Shown here piece after piece: positions 1-9,473 of a stretch of DNA of 64,000 bases. The stretch is from the NCBI RefSeq assembly GCF_000744935.1, contig NZ_JQMW01000013.1:248001-312000 (forward strand), given 5' to 3'. Source of the DNA: Clostridium sp. KNHs214 (GTDB taxonomy: Bacteria > Bacillota > Clostridia > Clostridiales > Clostridiaceae). Numbering within the stretch: the stretch's first letter is position 1; each line of letters begins with the position of its first letter. Below the pieces are notes generated by a model, which was not told where the DNA came from, ran no database searches, and was given only the letters and a program-made list of their open reading frames with translations. Made by a program: the position numbers and the translations under genes.

Positions 1-270
1 TATTCAAGACAAGCTCTCACATTTCTACTTTTTTCGGGAGGTGACAGTCACCCAAATAAAATCATTTTTTTGTAAACTTTTTGTAACATTATTGTAATGT
101 ATTAAAAGTATAATATTACTAAGTTTTATTTTTTTAGGGGCTTATAGATTAATTTAGATAATAGTCTATATTTATCTATAAAACATGATACAGCTCATAT
201 TTAAGTATCTAAGTTTAAAACCGCTATACTAATAGCGATTTTATAAATTTATATTTTAGGGGGCAAGCAG
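1..270. other. Leader region upstream of the S8 protease
   Basis: No gene is visible. A TATAAT box at 109-114 is a plausible -10 for the protease gene, but no -35 sits 17 bp upstream of it. A short hairpin, CGCTAT/ATAGCG at about 223-238 followed by ATTTTAT, could be a weak attenuator just ahead of the ribosome binding site (AGGGGGC, 257-263). The first 60 bases hold a small GGTGAC/GTCACC inverted repeat whose source gene, if any, is outside the window. Confidence 0.3.
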
Positions 271-3200
271 ATGAAAAAATTTACGAAAAAAACTTTATCT
301 ACTTTTTTATCCTTTGCATTTTTAACATCTACCTTTATTTCTCCTAGTTTTACAAAGGCAAAAGCCATTGAAAACAATGACAGAGAAAAGCAAATCAAAG
401 AAATTTTCATTAAACATGCAAAAGAAAAAATGAAATCCACCAAAACTAAAAACAAAACTAAAAATCCAGATGAAAAAATAAGAGTAATTGTTCAAATGAA
501 ACAAAAACCTTCCATCGAATCTGGAAAAAGCATTTCATCAATAAAAAATTCTCAAGAAGAAATAAAAAATCAAATAGAAAAATTACAAGGTGCTGAACTT
601 AGACAAACCTATGGATATTTGGTAAATGGTTTTAGTGCCAATGTAAAAAGAGCAGATATAGATAAAATTATGGATATGCCTGGTGTAAAATCTGTAACAG
701 AAGTTAGAAGATATTACCCTGCTATGTCTGCTGCCAAACAGCTAACTCAAGTTTTAAGCGTTTGGAATGATTATGGCTATAAGGGTGAAGGAATGGTGGT
801 ATCTATAATAGATACAGGTATAGATGTAAATCATAAGGATATGCGCCTTTCTGATGCTTCAAAAGCAAAAATAAAAGAAATTAAAAACAGTAAGGAAACA
901 ACCTTTACAACAAAAGTACCTTACGGAAGGAATTTTGCAGATAATAACGATAACGTAAAAGATGCAGATACAAAATCTATGCATGGCATGCACGTGGCTG
1001 GGATTGTAGGAGCCAATGGAATAGATTCTGAAGTTGACACATACAAAGCCATAAAAGGTATTGCTCCTGAAGCTCAACTCTTAGCTATGAAAGTATTTTC
1101 TAACAACCCAGAAATTAAAGGATGCTACGATGATGATATAATCGCTGCTATTGAGGATTCTGTTCTGCATGGAGCTGATGTTATAAACATGAGTTTAGGT
1201 TCTGACAATGGCTTCCAAGATGAAAATGATCCTCAGCAAGTAGCTATAAGAAATGCTACCAATAAAGGGGTATTAGTTGTTGTAGCTGCTGGTAATGCAG
1301 CTTTATCTTCAACTAGTAATGATTGGTCTATTCCTCCAAAAAATGATATGGAATTAAAAGATTCTGCTTCAGTAGGTTCACCCTCTACAGCAAAAGATTG
1401 CTTAGCTGTAGCTTCCTTTGAAAATACAAACAAAACTGTTAGTTTAGCTAAATATACTGCAAACAGCTCAACTAAAGATATTCATTACATTATGGGCAGT
1501 GGTAGTTTATCGAATCTAAAGGATTCTTATGAATTTGTAGACTGCGGATTAGGTAAAGATGAAGATTTTAAAAATAAAAACCTAAATGGAAAAATAGCAT
1601 TAATTGAAAGAGGAGATATTCTATTTTCAGAAAAAGTAGCCAATGCAAAACAAACTGGAGCTGTAGCAGTTGCAATATACAATAGTGAATCTGGTGGAGA
1701 TTCAGTTTTCACCATGGGTGGATTAGATGGAGAATCTTTCCCATCAATAGCCTGTGGACGTGTATTTGGTTTAGCAATTAAAGAAGGAATAAAAAACAAT
1801 GGAAAAATAAAATTTGGAAATGATATGACATTAGAAGAAAATCCAAGTTCAGGTGATATGTCACCATTTACATCTTGGGGACCAACCCCAGATTTAGAAT
1901 TAAAACCTGAAGTATCCGCTCCTGGTGGAAATATATATTCCACTATAAATAATAACAACTACGAAAATATGAGTGGTACTTCCATGGCAACTCCTTACGT
2001 TTCAGGTGCAGAAGCATTAATAATTCAAGCTCTAAAAAAGAATACAAGCTTATCCGGAAGAGCTCTTGTTGAAACCGCCAAACACAGCATAACCAATACT
2101 GCAACTTACCTAAATGATAAGAACTTTGGTAATGGAGAAATTCCTTATTCTCCAAGAAGACAAGGTTCTGGTTTAATACAAATAAAAAATGCTATAGATA
2201 ATAAAGTTGTAGTTTTAGATGATAGAAACAATCCATTAGCTACTTTAAAAGAAATAGGAAAAGAAACAACTTTTAATCTTAATTTAAAGAATTATGGTAA
2301 GGAACCAGTAAATTATACTATAGAGACTACAAAAGTTTTAACAGAAAAAATTATGAATGAAAATAAAAATATTGCTGATGCAGCAATAGAAAATGCAACC
2401 ATTACACCAAATATAAAAGAAATAAAAATTCCAGCTGGCAGCACCGCAAAAGTCAGCTTTACAGTAAAATTACCAGAGAACTTAAAGAAAAATATTTTTG
2501 TTGAAGGATATGTAACTTTTAGAGACACCACTGGTAAAAATCCTAAACTTAACGTACCATATGTAGGCTTCTATGGAGACTGGTCTGAAGAAAGTGCTAT
2601 AGATATGCCTATTTGGGAAAGCACTTCCTATTATAAGAAAACTGGATTAATGTGGGGAAGCGGAAGCTATTTAGGAGGAACATTTGACAAATATAAATTT
2701 GAAGAAGTTGTCAATCCTGAAAATGCAGTAATATCACCAAATGATGACACACACTTTGATAGAGCTATACCTATGATAGCTCTCAAAAGAAATGTAAAAA
2801 CTTTAACATTAGATTTGGTAGATAGAAATGATGGAAAAGAAAAACTGCTCAGAAGAATATCCACTGAAAATAATGTATCAAAACCATTAGCTACTGAAAT
2901 AAATGAGTTAAATCCTATTTTTAGTGGCACATGGGATGGACAAGTTTACGATGCTTCTACAGGAAACTTTAAAAATATAGAAGATGGACAATATTATATT
3001 AGGATAGGTGCAACCTTATATTCAAAAAATCAAAAACCACAGTATATATACATGCCTATAAAAGTAGATACTAAAAAACCTGAAATAAATATTAAGAGCT
3101 TAAAAAAATTAGAATCTAATAAATACGAAATAATTTGGTCTGAAAAGGATGCCTTCTCAGGTGTGGACGATGATAACAGACACATACTATTAAATGATGA

Positions 3201-4959
3201 AATTGTTGACAATGATTTTCCAATAGAAAAAGTAAGTGATAATACATTTAAATGTGTATTCCAAACTAAAAATGACAGTTTGAGAAATTGGGTAACTGTA
3301 GGTGCTCTAGATAGAGGCTTTAACACTGGAACTCAAACAAGAATTTTAGACAATAACATTGCAATTCACAAAGTTAAAAATGGAGATTTAATAAATAAAT
3401 CTAAATTAAATGAAGATGGAACCTTCACAATATTAGGTCGTATAAGCCCTGCAGTTAAAGAACTAAAAATTAATAATGTAGAAGTAAATATATCCTCTGA
3501 AGACTTTGAGGTAAATATACCTTTAAATGAAGGAGAAAACAATATAAATGCTGTAGCTAAAGATGCTACTGGAACTATAATAAACAATGAAACTTTATTA
3601 AAACTTTATTTAGATTCTAAAGCTCCGTCATTAGAAATCACTTCTCCTGTACTTGGTGAGAATAACCTTATAAAGTCTGACAGCGATAAAGTCATAATCA
3701 AAGGTAAAATAAAAGATGAAACCTCAAAACCTGAAAAATGCAGTGTAAATGTAGGTTACATTTTAGGAAAAGTAAATGCTGACGGCACTTTTGAATCTGA
3801 AATAAAAATACCTTGGGATAGAGAAATTAAGGTTAAGGCAAGAGATGAGGCAGGAAATGAAACTTCTCAAACTATAAAAGTAGTTTATGAAAATCCCAAT
3901 GAAGATTTCAAAGTTTACTTTTCTAATCTTTCAAGTTTAAATTTTATTTCTCCTAAGGATGTGGATGTTAAAAATGATATATACACTATAAAAGGAAGAG
4001 TAAATAAAAAAATAACTAGCTTTACAATTGCAGGAGAGGAAGTTAAATTAAATGAAGATTTAAGTTTTAATCATAAAATCAAATTAAATCAGGCTTGTAA
4101 TAAACTTAACGTAGTAGCAAAATATAAAAACGGTAAAATATACTATAACTATGCATACAGTATTTGGTATGACTCAATAAAACCTACTCTATCTATATCA
4201 GATCCAATAGAAAGTGTTGACGGAAAAGTCTACACAAATAAAGATCAAATAACCATAAAAGGAACAGCATCTGATAATATTGTAGGATATACATTAAAAG
4301 TAAACGGAAGTTCCATATTACGTATTTCAAGTTTAGCTAACTCTGGAAATAAGATTACTGAAAGAACTTTTGAGCATACTCTTGATGTTAAAAACGGAGA
4401 TACTATAGCACTAAATATCGAAGACGAATTTGGAAATGCCTTAGATAAAAACTTTAAAGTAGTTGTAGACAAGATAGCTCCTGTTATTTCTATAGGGAAT
4501 ATAGAAAATGATAAAACTTACGACAAAGCTGTTATTCCTAGCATTAAAGTTGATGATAAAACAGCGTCTGTTCAAATGCAGCTTAATGGTGTTCCATACA
4601 AGGGAGAATCCATTTCAAAACCTGGATTATACAAACTAGAAGTAAAAGCTGTAGACTTAGCTGGCAATGTTACAGTTAAATCAGTAAGCTTCCAAATTAC
4701 TGAAAAGAAATTAACCAATAACGACAATACTGGAAAAGACAATACTTCTAATAAATCTAAAAATAATACTACAGCTAATAATAGTTCCAACAAAAATAGC
4801 AAGATTTCAAATAAAAAAGGAATACTTCCAAAATCAGGTTCTCCAATAAACTTGGCTACTTCTTTAGTAGCAGCATTACTGCTTATAGGTTCTGGAACTC
4901 TACTACTTAAAAGAAAGAATGGTTTAAAAATAATTAATATAAGAAAAAATCATAAATAA
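271..4959 (+). CDS. Cell-wall-anchored S8 family serine protease (Vpr/lactocepin-like)
   Basis: A 1562-residue secreted subtilase that probably degrades extracellular protein. A signal peptide ends near AKA at residue 32. An I9-like propeptide follows (about 67-150). The catalytic Asp is in DTGID (D181), the His in HGMHVAG (H238; most family members have HGTHVAG), and the Ser in SGTSMATP (S571). A PA domain is inserted at about 430-500 (GKIALIERGD), and a Fn3-like domain follows the catalytic core. Several Ig-like repeats fill about 1000-1500. An Asn/Ser/Lys-rich linker leads to LPKSG (1519-1523), a hydrophobic stretch and a basic tail, which is a sortase sorting signal. A sortase gene is convergent just downstream and may attach this protein. 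The ATG at 271 has AGGGGGC upstream. Family assignment is secure; the substrate is not known. Confidence 0.93.
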   Translation: MKKFTKKTLSTFLSFAFLTSTFISPSFTKAKAIENNDREKQIKEIFIKHAKEKMKSTKTKNKTKNPDEKIRVIVQMKQKPSIESGKSISSIKNSQEEIKNQIEKLQGAELRQTYGYLVNGFSANVKRADIDKIMDMPGVKSVTEVRRYYPAMSAAKQLTQVLSVWNDYGYKGEGMVVSIIDTGIDVNHKDMRLSDASKAKIKEIKNSKETTFTTKVPYGRNFADNNDNVKDADTKSMHGMHVAGIVGANGIDSEVDTYKAIKGIAPEAQLLAMKVFSNNPEIKGCYDDDIIAAIEDSVLHGADVINMSLGSDNGFQDENDPQQVAIRNATNKGVLVVVAAGNAALSSTSNDWSIPPKNDMELKDSASVGSPSTAKDCLAVASFENTNKTVSLAKYTANSSTKDIHYIMGSGSLSNLKDSYEFVDCGLGKDEDFKNKNLNGKIALIERGDILFSEKVANAKQTGAVAVAIYNSESGGDSVFTMGGLDGESFPSIACGRVFGLAIKEGIKNNGKIKFGNDMTLEENPSSGDMSPFTSWGPTPDLELKPEVSAPGGNIYSTINNNNYENMSGTSMATPYVSGAEALIIQALKKNTSLSGRALVETAKHSITNTATYLNDKNFGNGEIPYSPRRQGSGLIQIKNAIDNKVVVLDDRNNPLATLKEIGKETTFNLNLKNYGKEPVNYTIETTKVLTEKIMNENKNIADAAIENATITPNIKEIKIPAGSTAKVSFTVKLPENLKKNIFVEGYVTFRDTTGKNPKLNVPYVGFYGDWSEESAIDMPIWESTSYYKKTGLMWGSGSYLGGTFDKYKFEEVVNPENAVISPNDDTHFDRAIPMIALKRNVKTLTLDLVDRNDGKEKLLRRISTENNVSKPLATEINELNPIFSGTWDGQVYDASTGNFKNIEDGQYYIRIGATLYSKNQKPQYIYMPIKVDTKKPEINIKSLKKLESNKYEIIWSEKDAFSGVDDDNRHILLNDEIVDNDFPIEKVSDNTFKCVFQTKNDSLRNWVTVGALDRGFNTGTQTRILDNNIAIHKVKNGDLINKSKLNEDGTFTILGRISPAVKELKINNVEVNISSEDFEVNIPLNEGENNINAVAKDATGTIINNETLLKLYLDSKAPSLEITSPVLGENNLIKSDSDKVIIKGKIKDETSKPEKCSVNVGYILGKVNADGTFESEIKIPWDREIKVKARDEAGNETSQTIKVVYENPNEDFKVYFSNLSSLNFISPKDVDVKNDIYTIKGRVNKKITSFTIAGEEVKLNEDLSFNHKIKLNQACNKLNVVAKYKNGKIYYNYAYSIWYDSIKPTLSISDPIESVDGKVYTNKDQITIKGTASDNIVGYTLKVNGSSILRISSLANSGNKITERTFEHTLDVKNGDTIALNIEDEFGNALDKNFKVVVDKIAPVISIGNIENDKTYDKAVIPSIKVDDKTASVQMQLNGVPYKGESISKPGLYKLEVKAVDLAGNVTVKSVSFQITEKKLTNNDNTGKDNTSNKSKNNTTANNSSNKNSKISNKKGILPKSGSPINLATSLVAALLLIGSGTLLLKRKNGLKIINIRKNHK

Positions 4960-4994
4960 AAACCGTAAATAAAAACTATAAAGGAATTGGAAAA

Positions 4995-5050
4995 TATATT
5001 GGGAACACCTGTAGATTTGTTTACACAAATGTATTGATGTTCCCAATATA
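4995..5050. terminator. Hairpin between convergent protease and sortase genes
   Basis: A perfect 13-bp stem, TATATTGGGAACA paired with TGTTCCCAATATA, encloses a loop that itself holds ATTTGT/ACAAAT. It lies between two converging genes and could end transcription from both sides. There is no long T run after either arm, so efficiency is uncertain. Confidence 0.6.
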
Positions 5051-5115
5051 CCCTTTACACACATAGTTTCTATTTATAAAGCCCCATAAGTCTCCCTTTT
5101 ACAACAGTCTATCTT

Positions 5116-5724
5116 TTATACTTTTAATTTAGCCTTTACTATCAATCTTCTTTTACCCTTCTCAGTACAAGTCACTAACGTAAGAATACTCTCCTCACTA
5201 GGATCTAAAACCTCTACTCTTTCAGGTTCTACTACAAATTTATCATAAACCTTATACACAAAATCTCCTTGCATAGTTTTTATTAAAATTTCATCTCCAT
5301 TTGCTATATTTTCTTCTAGTCCATTAAAAAATTCATTATACACATAGCTGCTGTGTCCTGCAAATGCACAATTTCCCTTTTCACCTGGCATAACAGTTTC
5401 AGGAAAATGACCTACTGCATACCTTAAAAGTTCCTTTTGAACTCCCTCTCCTATGGCCACTGTTAAATCGATTTTTGGTATTTGAATAATACCTATAGTC
5501 CCTTCTGACAATGAAACCTCTTTCTTTTTCATATCCTTGGAATCTACTTTGTTATTATCTTTACTATTTTTATTTCTACTTTCCTTTACCCTCTCTTCAA
5601 ACTGCTTTACCATATTCTTATTTTTATTTTCCGCTTTATACCTTAAATAAAGAGTACCGCCTATAATGCCTATTCCTAAAATTATTAATAAAATACTTAT
5701 TACATTTAATATTTTTCTTCTCAT
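5116..5724 (-). CDS. Class D-like sortase
   Basis: A 202-residue membrane-anchored transpeptidase that cleaves sorting signals of surface proteins and links them to the wall. An N-terminal membrane segment (about 8-26) is followed by a Lys/Glu-rich linker and then the sortase beta-barrel starting near EGTIGIIQIPKI. The catalytic His is in AGHSS (H124), the Cys in TLVTC (C186), and the Arg is in the KGKRRL run just after it (R192/R193). Length and the TLVTC motif fit class D/E sortases. The adjacent protease ends in LPKSG and is the obvious candidate substrate. The class call is from memory of motifs and is less certain than the family call. Confidence 0.9.
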   Translation of the reverse strand: MRRKILNVISILLIILGIGIIGGTLYLRYKAENKNKNMVKQFEERVKESRNKNSKDNNKVDSKDMKKKEVSLSEGTIGIIQIPKIDLTVAIGEGVQKELLRYAVGHFPETVMPGEKGNCAFAGHSSYVYNEFFNGLEENIANGDEILIKTMQGDFVYKVYDKFVVEPERVEVLDPSEESILTLVTCTEKGKRRLIVKAKLKV

Positions 5725-6024
5725 ACATCCCCCTATAATAAACCCAATAATATTTAACCTGACAATATTTCCTTATAAAAAAATTATAACAGAAAAAAGA
5801 AAAATTTGGGACATTTAATTCTTTAAATTTACTATTATTATACTAACTAATTAAATTCATTCGTACAAGCAATTGAGATATTAGAAACCTTCTATAAATC
5901 TTATATTATTTTTTTAAAAAAATTTCCTTAACTCCCACCTTTACATACTTATATACTTCTGTTAAATAGACAAAATAATAATGTACGAAAAAATAAACTC
6001 TATAAAAAGAAAGGAGTAATACTC
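5725..6024. other. Intergenic region before the SASP-like gene
   Basis: About 300 bp of AT-rich sequence between divergent genes. Apart from AAGGAG at 6011-6016, which serves the gene at 6025, no gene, strong hairpin or convincing sigma-A promoter is visible. A forespore promoter is likely if the downstream gene is an SASP, but none was recognised with confidence. Confidence 0.35.
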
Positions 6025-6345
6025 ATGAATAATAATTTAGGGGAAACCAAAAAATTAAACGCTCAATCAGTTGCTAATAAGGGAAAGGCTAGTTCTATGT
6101 CCAACAGTTCAATGACTAATAGCATGTCTGCTAATAATTTTACAAACACTATTGAAGAAACTAAAAGATTAAACGCTGAATCTGTAGCTAATAAAGGCAT
6201 GGCTGGTTCTATGTCCAATAGTTCAATGACTAACAATGCTATGTCTAACAGTGCTATGTCTACTAATAACTTTGATAACACTATTGAAGAAACTAAAAGA
6301 CTAAATGCTCAATCAGTTGCTAATAAAGGAAAAGCTAGCAAATAA
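6025..6345 (+). CDS. Small SASP-like repeat protein (gamma-type SASP-like)
   Basis: A 106-residue, low-complexity hydrophilic protein with three copies of a unit reading ETK(K/R)LNA(Q/E)SVANKG. The copies are separated by spacers rich in Ser, Met and Asn (MSNSSMTN-type). There is no signal peptide or membrane segment. The repeat resembles the QNAQSAANKG-like unit of gamma-type small acid-soluble spore proteins, which store amino acids for germination, so a spore role is inferred. It has a strong ribosome binding site (AAGGAG) and its own terminator, so it is a monocistronic unit. The alternative is an uncharacterised clostridial repeat protein that only resembles SASPs. Confidence 0.65.
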   Translation: MNNNLGETKKLNAQSVANKGKASSMSNSSMTNSMSANNFTNTIEETKRLNAESVANKGMAGSMSNSSMTNNAMSNSAMSTNNFDNTIEETKRLNAQSVANKGKASK

Positions 6346-6350
6346 TAATT

Positions 6351-6375
6351 AAAGGCAGGTTTATCCTGCCTTTAT
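6351..6375 (+). terminator. Terminator of the SASP-like gene
   Basis: Perfect stem AAAGGCAGG / CCTGCCTTT with a short TTTAT loop, five bases after the stop codon. It also lies just past the 3' end of the converging guanylyltransferase gene and may serve both. Confidence 0.8.
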
Positions 6376-6400
6376 ATCTAAAATTATTTTAAAGTTACAA

Positions 6401-7468
6401 TTACAAATATCCACTTAAATCCTTGTCATCCTTCATTTTGTTTACTAAATGTTTCATCTCTTGATCCTTATTTTTATCCATAATAAGTATAACATCTCCA
6501 GAATCTACTATTACCAAATCTTTTATCCCAAACCCTATTATGAGCTTATTTCCTCCAAATATGGAACAATTTTCACTCTCCTCCATATAGGCATTGCCTG
6601 ATATATTATTTCCCCGGTACTCTGATAAAAATCTACTAAGAGATTCAAAACTACCAATATCATCCCATATAAAATTGCTCTTTATCACGTAGGCCTTTCT
6701 GGTCTTTTGCATTATTCCAAAGTCTACAGATATCCCATCTATTAACTGATATTCACCCCCTATAACTTTTTCCTCATCCTCGGTATCTAAAGCTTTATAT
6801 ATATTCATAAGCCTTTCATACATTTTAGGTAAATATTTTTCCATTTCCCTAAGAAATACATCTGCCCTCCATATGAACATTCCACTGTTCCACATATAAT
6901 TTCCATCCAATATTAAATCCTTGGCCACTTCAAGATTTGGTTTTTCCAAAAATCTCTCAACCTTATATGAAGGTATTCTACTGACTATTCTTTCTCCAGC
7001 TCTTATATAACCATATCCAGTTTCAGGTCTTGTAGGATTTATTCCTATAGTTACAAGTCCCCTTCTCCTCTGAACTATTTCCACTGCTTGATTTATAGTA
7101 TCTATAAATTCATCATTGCCCTCTATATAATGATCCGATGGCAAAACAATCATAGTTGCATCTTGATCTTTTTTTAAAAGCTTCACGGCTGAAAGACCTA
7201 TGCATGTGGCGGTCTCTTTGTTACTAGGTTCTACAAATATATTTGTTTTATCTATCTCAGGTAGCTCGCTACATATGCTTTCATAGTAATCTCTATTTGT
7301 CACCACATATATATTTTCCTTACTAACCAATGGTTTAATTCTATCCACAGTATTCCTTAAAAAACTTTTATTATTTATTACTTTCAAAAACTGCTTTGGA
7401 TTGTTACTTCTTGATAAAGGGTATAGTCGTGTTCCTTTTCCACCTGCCATAATTAATGCGTATAGCAC
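6401..7468 (-). CDS. manC: Mannose-1-phosphate guanylyltransferase
   Basis: A 355-residue cytoplasmic enzyme that makes GDP-mannose from mannose 1-phosphate and GTP, for glycan synthesis. The nucleotidyltransferase signature GGKGTRLYPLSR is at the N terminus and is followed by KQFL. FVEPSNKETATCIG, the glycine-tyrosine motif GYGYI and EKP (RFLEKP) are all as in the family. It has the short form, with no fused phosphomannose isomerase domain. The open frame extends to a TTG at 7486, but the GTG at 7468 has GGAGAGAAG at proper distance and is preferred. No other GDP-sugar gene is nearby, so its end product cannot be told from context. Confidence 0.9.
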   Translation of the reverse strand: MLYALIMAGGKGTRLYPLSRSNNPKQFLKVINNKSFLRNTVDRIKPLVSKENIYVVTNRDYYESICSELPEIDKTNIFVEPSNKETATCIGLSAVKLLKKDQDATMIVLPSDHYIEGNDEFIDTINQAVEIVQRRRGLVTIGINPTRPETGYGYIRAGERIVSRIPSYKVERFLEKPNLEVAKDLILDGNYMWNSGMFIWRADVFLREMEKYLPKMYERLMNIYKALDTEDEEKVIGGEYQLIDGISVDFGIMQKTRKAYVIKSNFIWDDIGSFESLSRFLSEYRGNNISGNAYMEESENCSIFGGNKLIIGFGIKDLVIVDSGDVILIMDKNKDQEMKHLVNKMKDDKDLSGYL

Positions 7469-7532
7469 AATTCTTCTCTCCAACAATTGCTATGCTTTAT
7501 AATATGAAAAGCTGGTTATATATGTGATTATA

Positions 7533-9011
7533 CTAGTTTTCTTTTTTTACTTCTTTTATAAACTCCCATGTTATTCCTTGATTTTTGGATTGATACAAAG
7601 CTTTGCAATTAGCATTATAATCCCCATCTGCTCCTTGTCCAACTAGCATATTAAGTACTCCATCCTGCTTATAAGGCATAGCTGGAAAATCAAAGGGCTT
7701 TATCTTTGCGCCATTGTCTAATATCACTTCATGTTCTGGAATTGTTATCCTTTTATAGGATTTACCTCCATCCTCTGTTCGGTATAAATCCGCATTAGAG
7801 CCTCCACTATGTGACAAACCTAAAAATCCAAGCTTATCATCTATAAAAGTTATTCCTGCTGCTCCACCGCTCATGCCACTAAAGGGATCACCATTTATTA
7901 CTGTCCAAGTTTTTCCCCCATCAACGGTACTGCTTAAGGAATAAAATCTGCTGCCTAAGGCTGCTCCTGTAATATCTAAGCGATAACCAGCTTCCTTGGA
8001 TAAATAAAATTGTTGATCATTGTTTTTTGACTTTTGTGAACTGTTTTCATTTTTTTTACCTTTAGGAGGCGTTGTTGACTTACTCCACTCTGCATTAGAT
8101 TTTAAATTATACCTAACAGGAGCGTAGCTCTGCTCTTTTCCTGGTACAAACACAGACACAGTATATCCTATTATTTCAGAATCAGCATGGGTTAATGGCT
8201 TCTTTTCTCCCTCTGTATCAACATTAACAATTCCATCTGTATTAAATCCCCAGCTTCTTTTTCCATAATAAACTATTCCGTACTTATTTTCATTCCACTT
8301 ACTTACTGTATCCTCAATGGAAATAACCTTAACAGTACTAATTAATGGTTCTAAAAGCTTATCCTCACTATAATCAGCATTTACTATTCTGTTTAACTCC
8401 ACTTTAATATCTTTAGATTTATTCTTATCATAATAAATTAAATAAGTCTTTTCTTTGCCCTTATCATTTTTTCCATAAACAAATGTTTCAAAGGATGTAA
8501 TTGTTCCATCTGAATCAAAATTAAGCTTAAAACCATTGGATATGTATAATTTTTTTGGTAAGGTATATTTTTCGCTAATATCATTAAAAATACCTTCAAC
8601 TCCATCTTTATATATATTATTATGTTCAAATTTCACTGACCTTTTGTTTTTCAAATCATCTATAACCCATGAAAGCTTGCCATTATAATTTATTGCACTA
8701 TTATAAATCTTTGCCCCATAAACTAATGTTATGGCCACGATAGTTATAATGGAAATATACCTCCATGTTCTTTTGTAAGCTAAGCCTTCAGGCTCCTCTT
8801 CATTTTTTACCTTTTTTACAATTCTTATTGCAGTAACTACAATTACAAATATAAAAAACACTACACATGCTAATATAATAGAAGTATTTCGATTCATTCT
8901 TCCAAATTTACATAGTAAAGATAATTCATAACAAAAAAGCCAGTATGCAATTATCAATATAGGATTGGTTATTAATGATATAAATAGTCTTTTTATAGTT
9001 TTTTTAAACAT
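7533..9011 (-). CDS. Membrane protein with BNR/Asp-box repeats
   Basis: A 492-residue protein not recognised as a named family. It has three predicted membrane segments in the first 110 residues (about 10-30, 42-62 and 87-105). A long extracytoplasmic part follows. Its last 150 residues carry Asp-box motifs of the S-x-D-x-G-x-x-W type: STVDGGKTWTV, RTEDGGKSYKRI and a degenerate SKNQGITWEF. Such motifs mark beta-propeller folds in sialidases and YCF48-type proteins, but three repeats do not show enzyme activity. A Lys/Ser/Asn linker lies near 310-330. It stands alone, with 46 bp to the guanylyltransferase downstream, so weak cotranscription is possible. Confidence 0.7.
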   Translation of the reverse strand: MFKKTIKRLFISLITNPILIIAYWLFCYELSLLCKFGRMNRNTSIILACVVFFIFVIVVTAIRIVKKVKNEEEPEGLAYKRTWRYISIITIVAITLVYGAKIYNSAINYNGKLSWVIDDLKNKRSVKFEHNNIYKDGVEGIFNDISEKYTLPKKLYISNGFKLNFDSDGTITSFETFVYGKNDKGKEKTYLIYYDKNKSKDIKVELNRIVNADYSEDKLLEPLISTVKVISIEDTVSKWNENKYGIVYYGKRSWGFNTDGIVNVDTEGEKKPLTHADSEIIGYTVSVFVPGKEQSYAPVRYNLKSNAEWSKSTTPPKGKKNENSSQKSKNNDQQFYLSKEAGYRLDITGAALGSRFYSLSSTVDGGKTWTVINGDPFSGMSGGAAGITFIDDKLGFLGLSHSGGSNADLYRTEDGGKSYKRITIPEHEVILDNGAKIKPFDFPAMPYKQDGVLNMLVGQGADGDYNANCKALYQSKNQGITWEFIKEVKKEN

Positions 9012-9392
9012 TCCCCATCACCACCATTACTTTTTCTTGCTTATATTAATTTATATATAATTGTATATCAATATCCTTTATTATCTCTTTCATCAAGGAC
9101 TAGATATTTCTCATAACTTTACCTCAATCTAATTTATATATTATACTCAAAAATATATTAACATTTAAAAAAGTATTCTATTTTTATAGACATCACAAAA
9201 TCCTTCAACTATATAAATTCCCAATTACAAATTAATTATAACATATAATTATAAACTATATATAAAGTAACAACACTGAATTACTATATAACACTTTTAA
9301 ACAGAAATACAAGAAGAGAGCCCTTTTGATAATGTACTAGGTTACTAAACGAATCATAGAAATACTTTTTATATACCATAAAAACATATTCC
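9012..9392. other. AT-rich intergenic stretch
   Basis: Nothing that reads as a gene was found. A short open frame on the minus strand (9369-9551) covers the MarR promoter and start and lacks a ribosome binding site. No long inverted repeat is visible. Confidence 0.35.
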
Positions 9393-9421
9393 TTGACTTG
9401 TATACCCCAAAGTAATATGAT
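9393..9421 (+). promoter_or_regulatory. Sigma-A promoter of the MarR-methyltransferase operon
   Basis: TTGACT at 9393-9398, a 17-bp spacer and TATGAT at 9416-9421 are close to consensus. The promoter is 52 bp upstream of the preferred MarR start and reads into the operator-like palindrome at 9439-9451. Confidence 0.7.
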
Positions 9422-9438
9422 AATTATATATTAAATGC

Positions 9439-9451
9439 ATCGTCACACGAT
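9439..9451 (+). promoter_or_regulatory. Candidate MarR operator
   Basis: The interrupted palindrome ATCGTcacACGAT is centred 24 bp after the -10 box, about where transcription starts or just after. That position suits repression. The link to the adjacent MarR protein is inferred from autoregulation being common in the family. Confidence 0.4.
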
Positions 9452-9473
9452 ATATATTTAAGAGGTGATATTT

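Noticed and set aside
1527-1958. A 143-codon open frame on the minus strand inside the S8 protease gene
   Set aside because: It is antisense to a clearly functional domain, has no ribosome binding site, and its composition mirrors the real frame.
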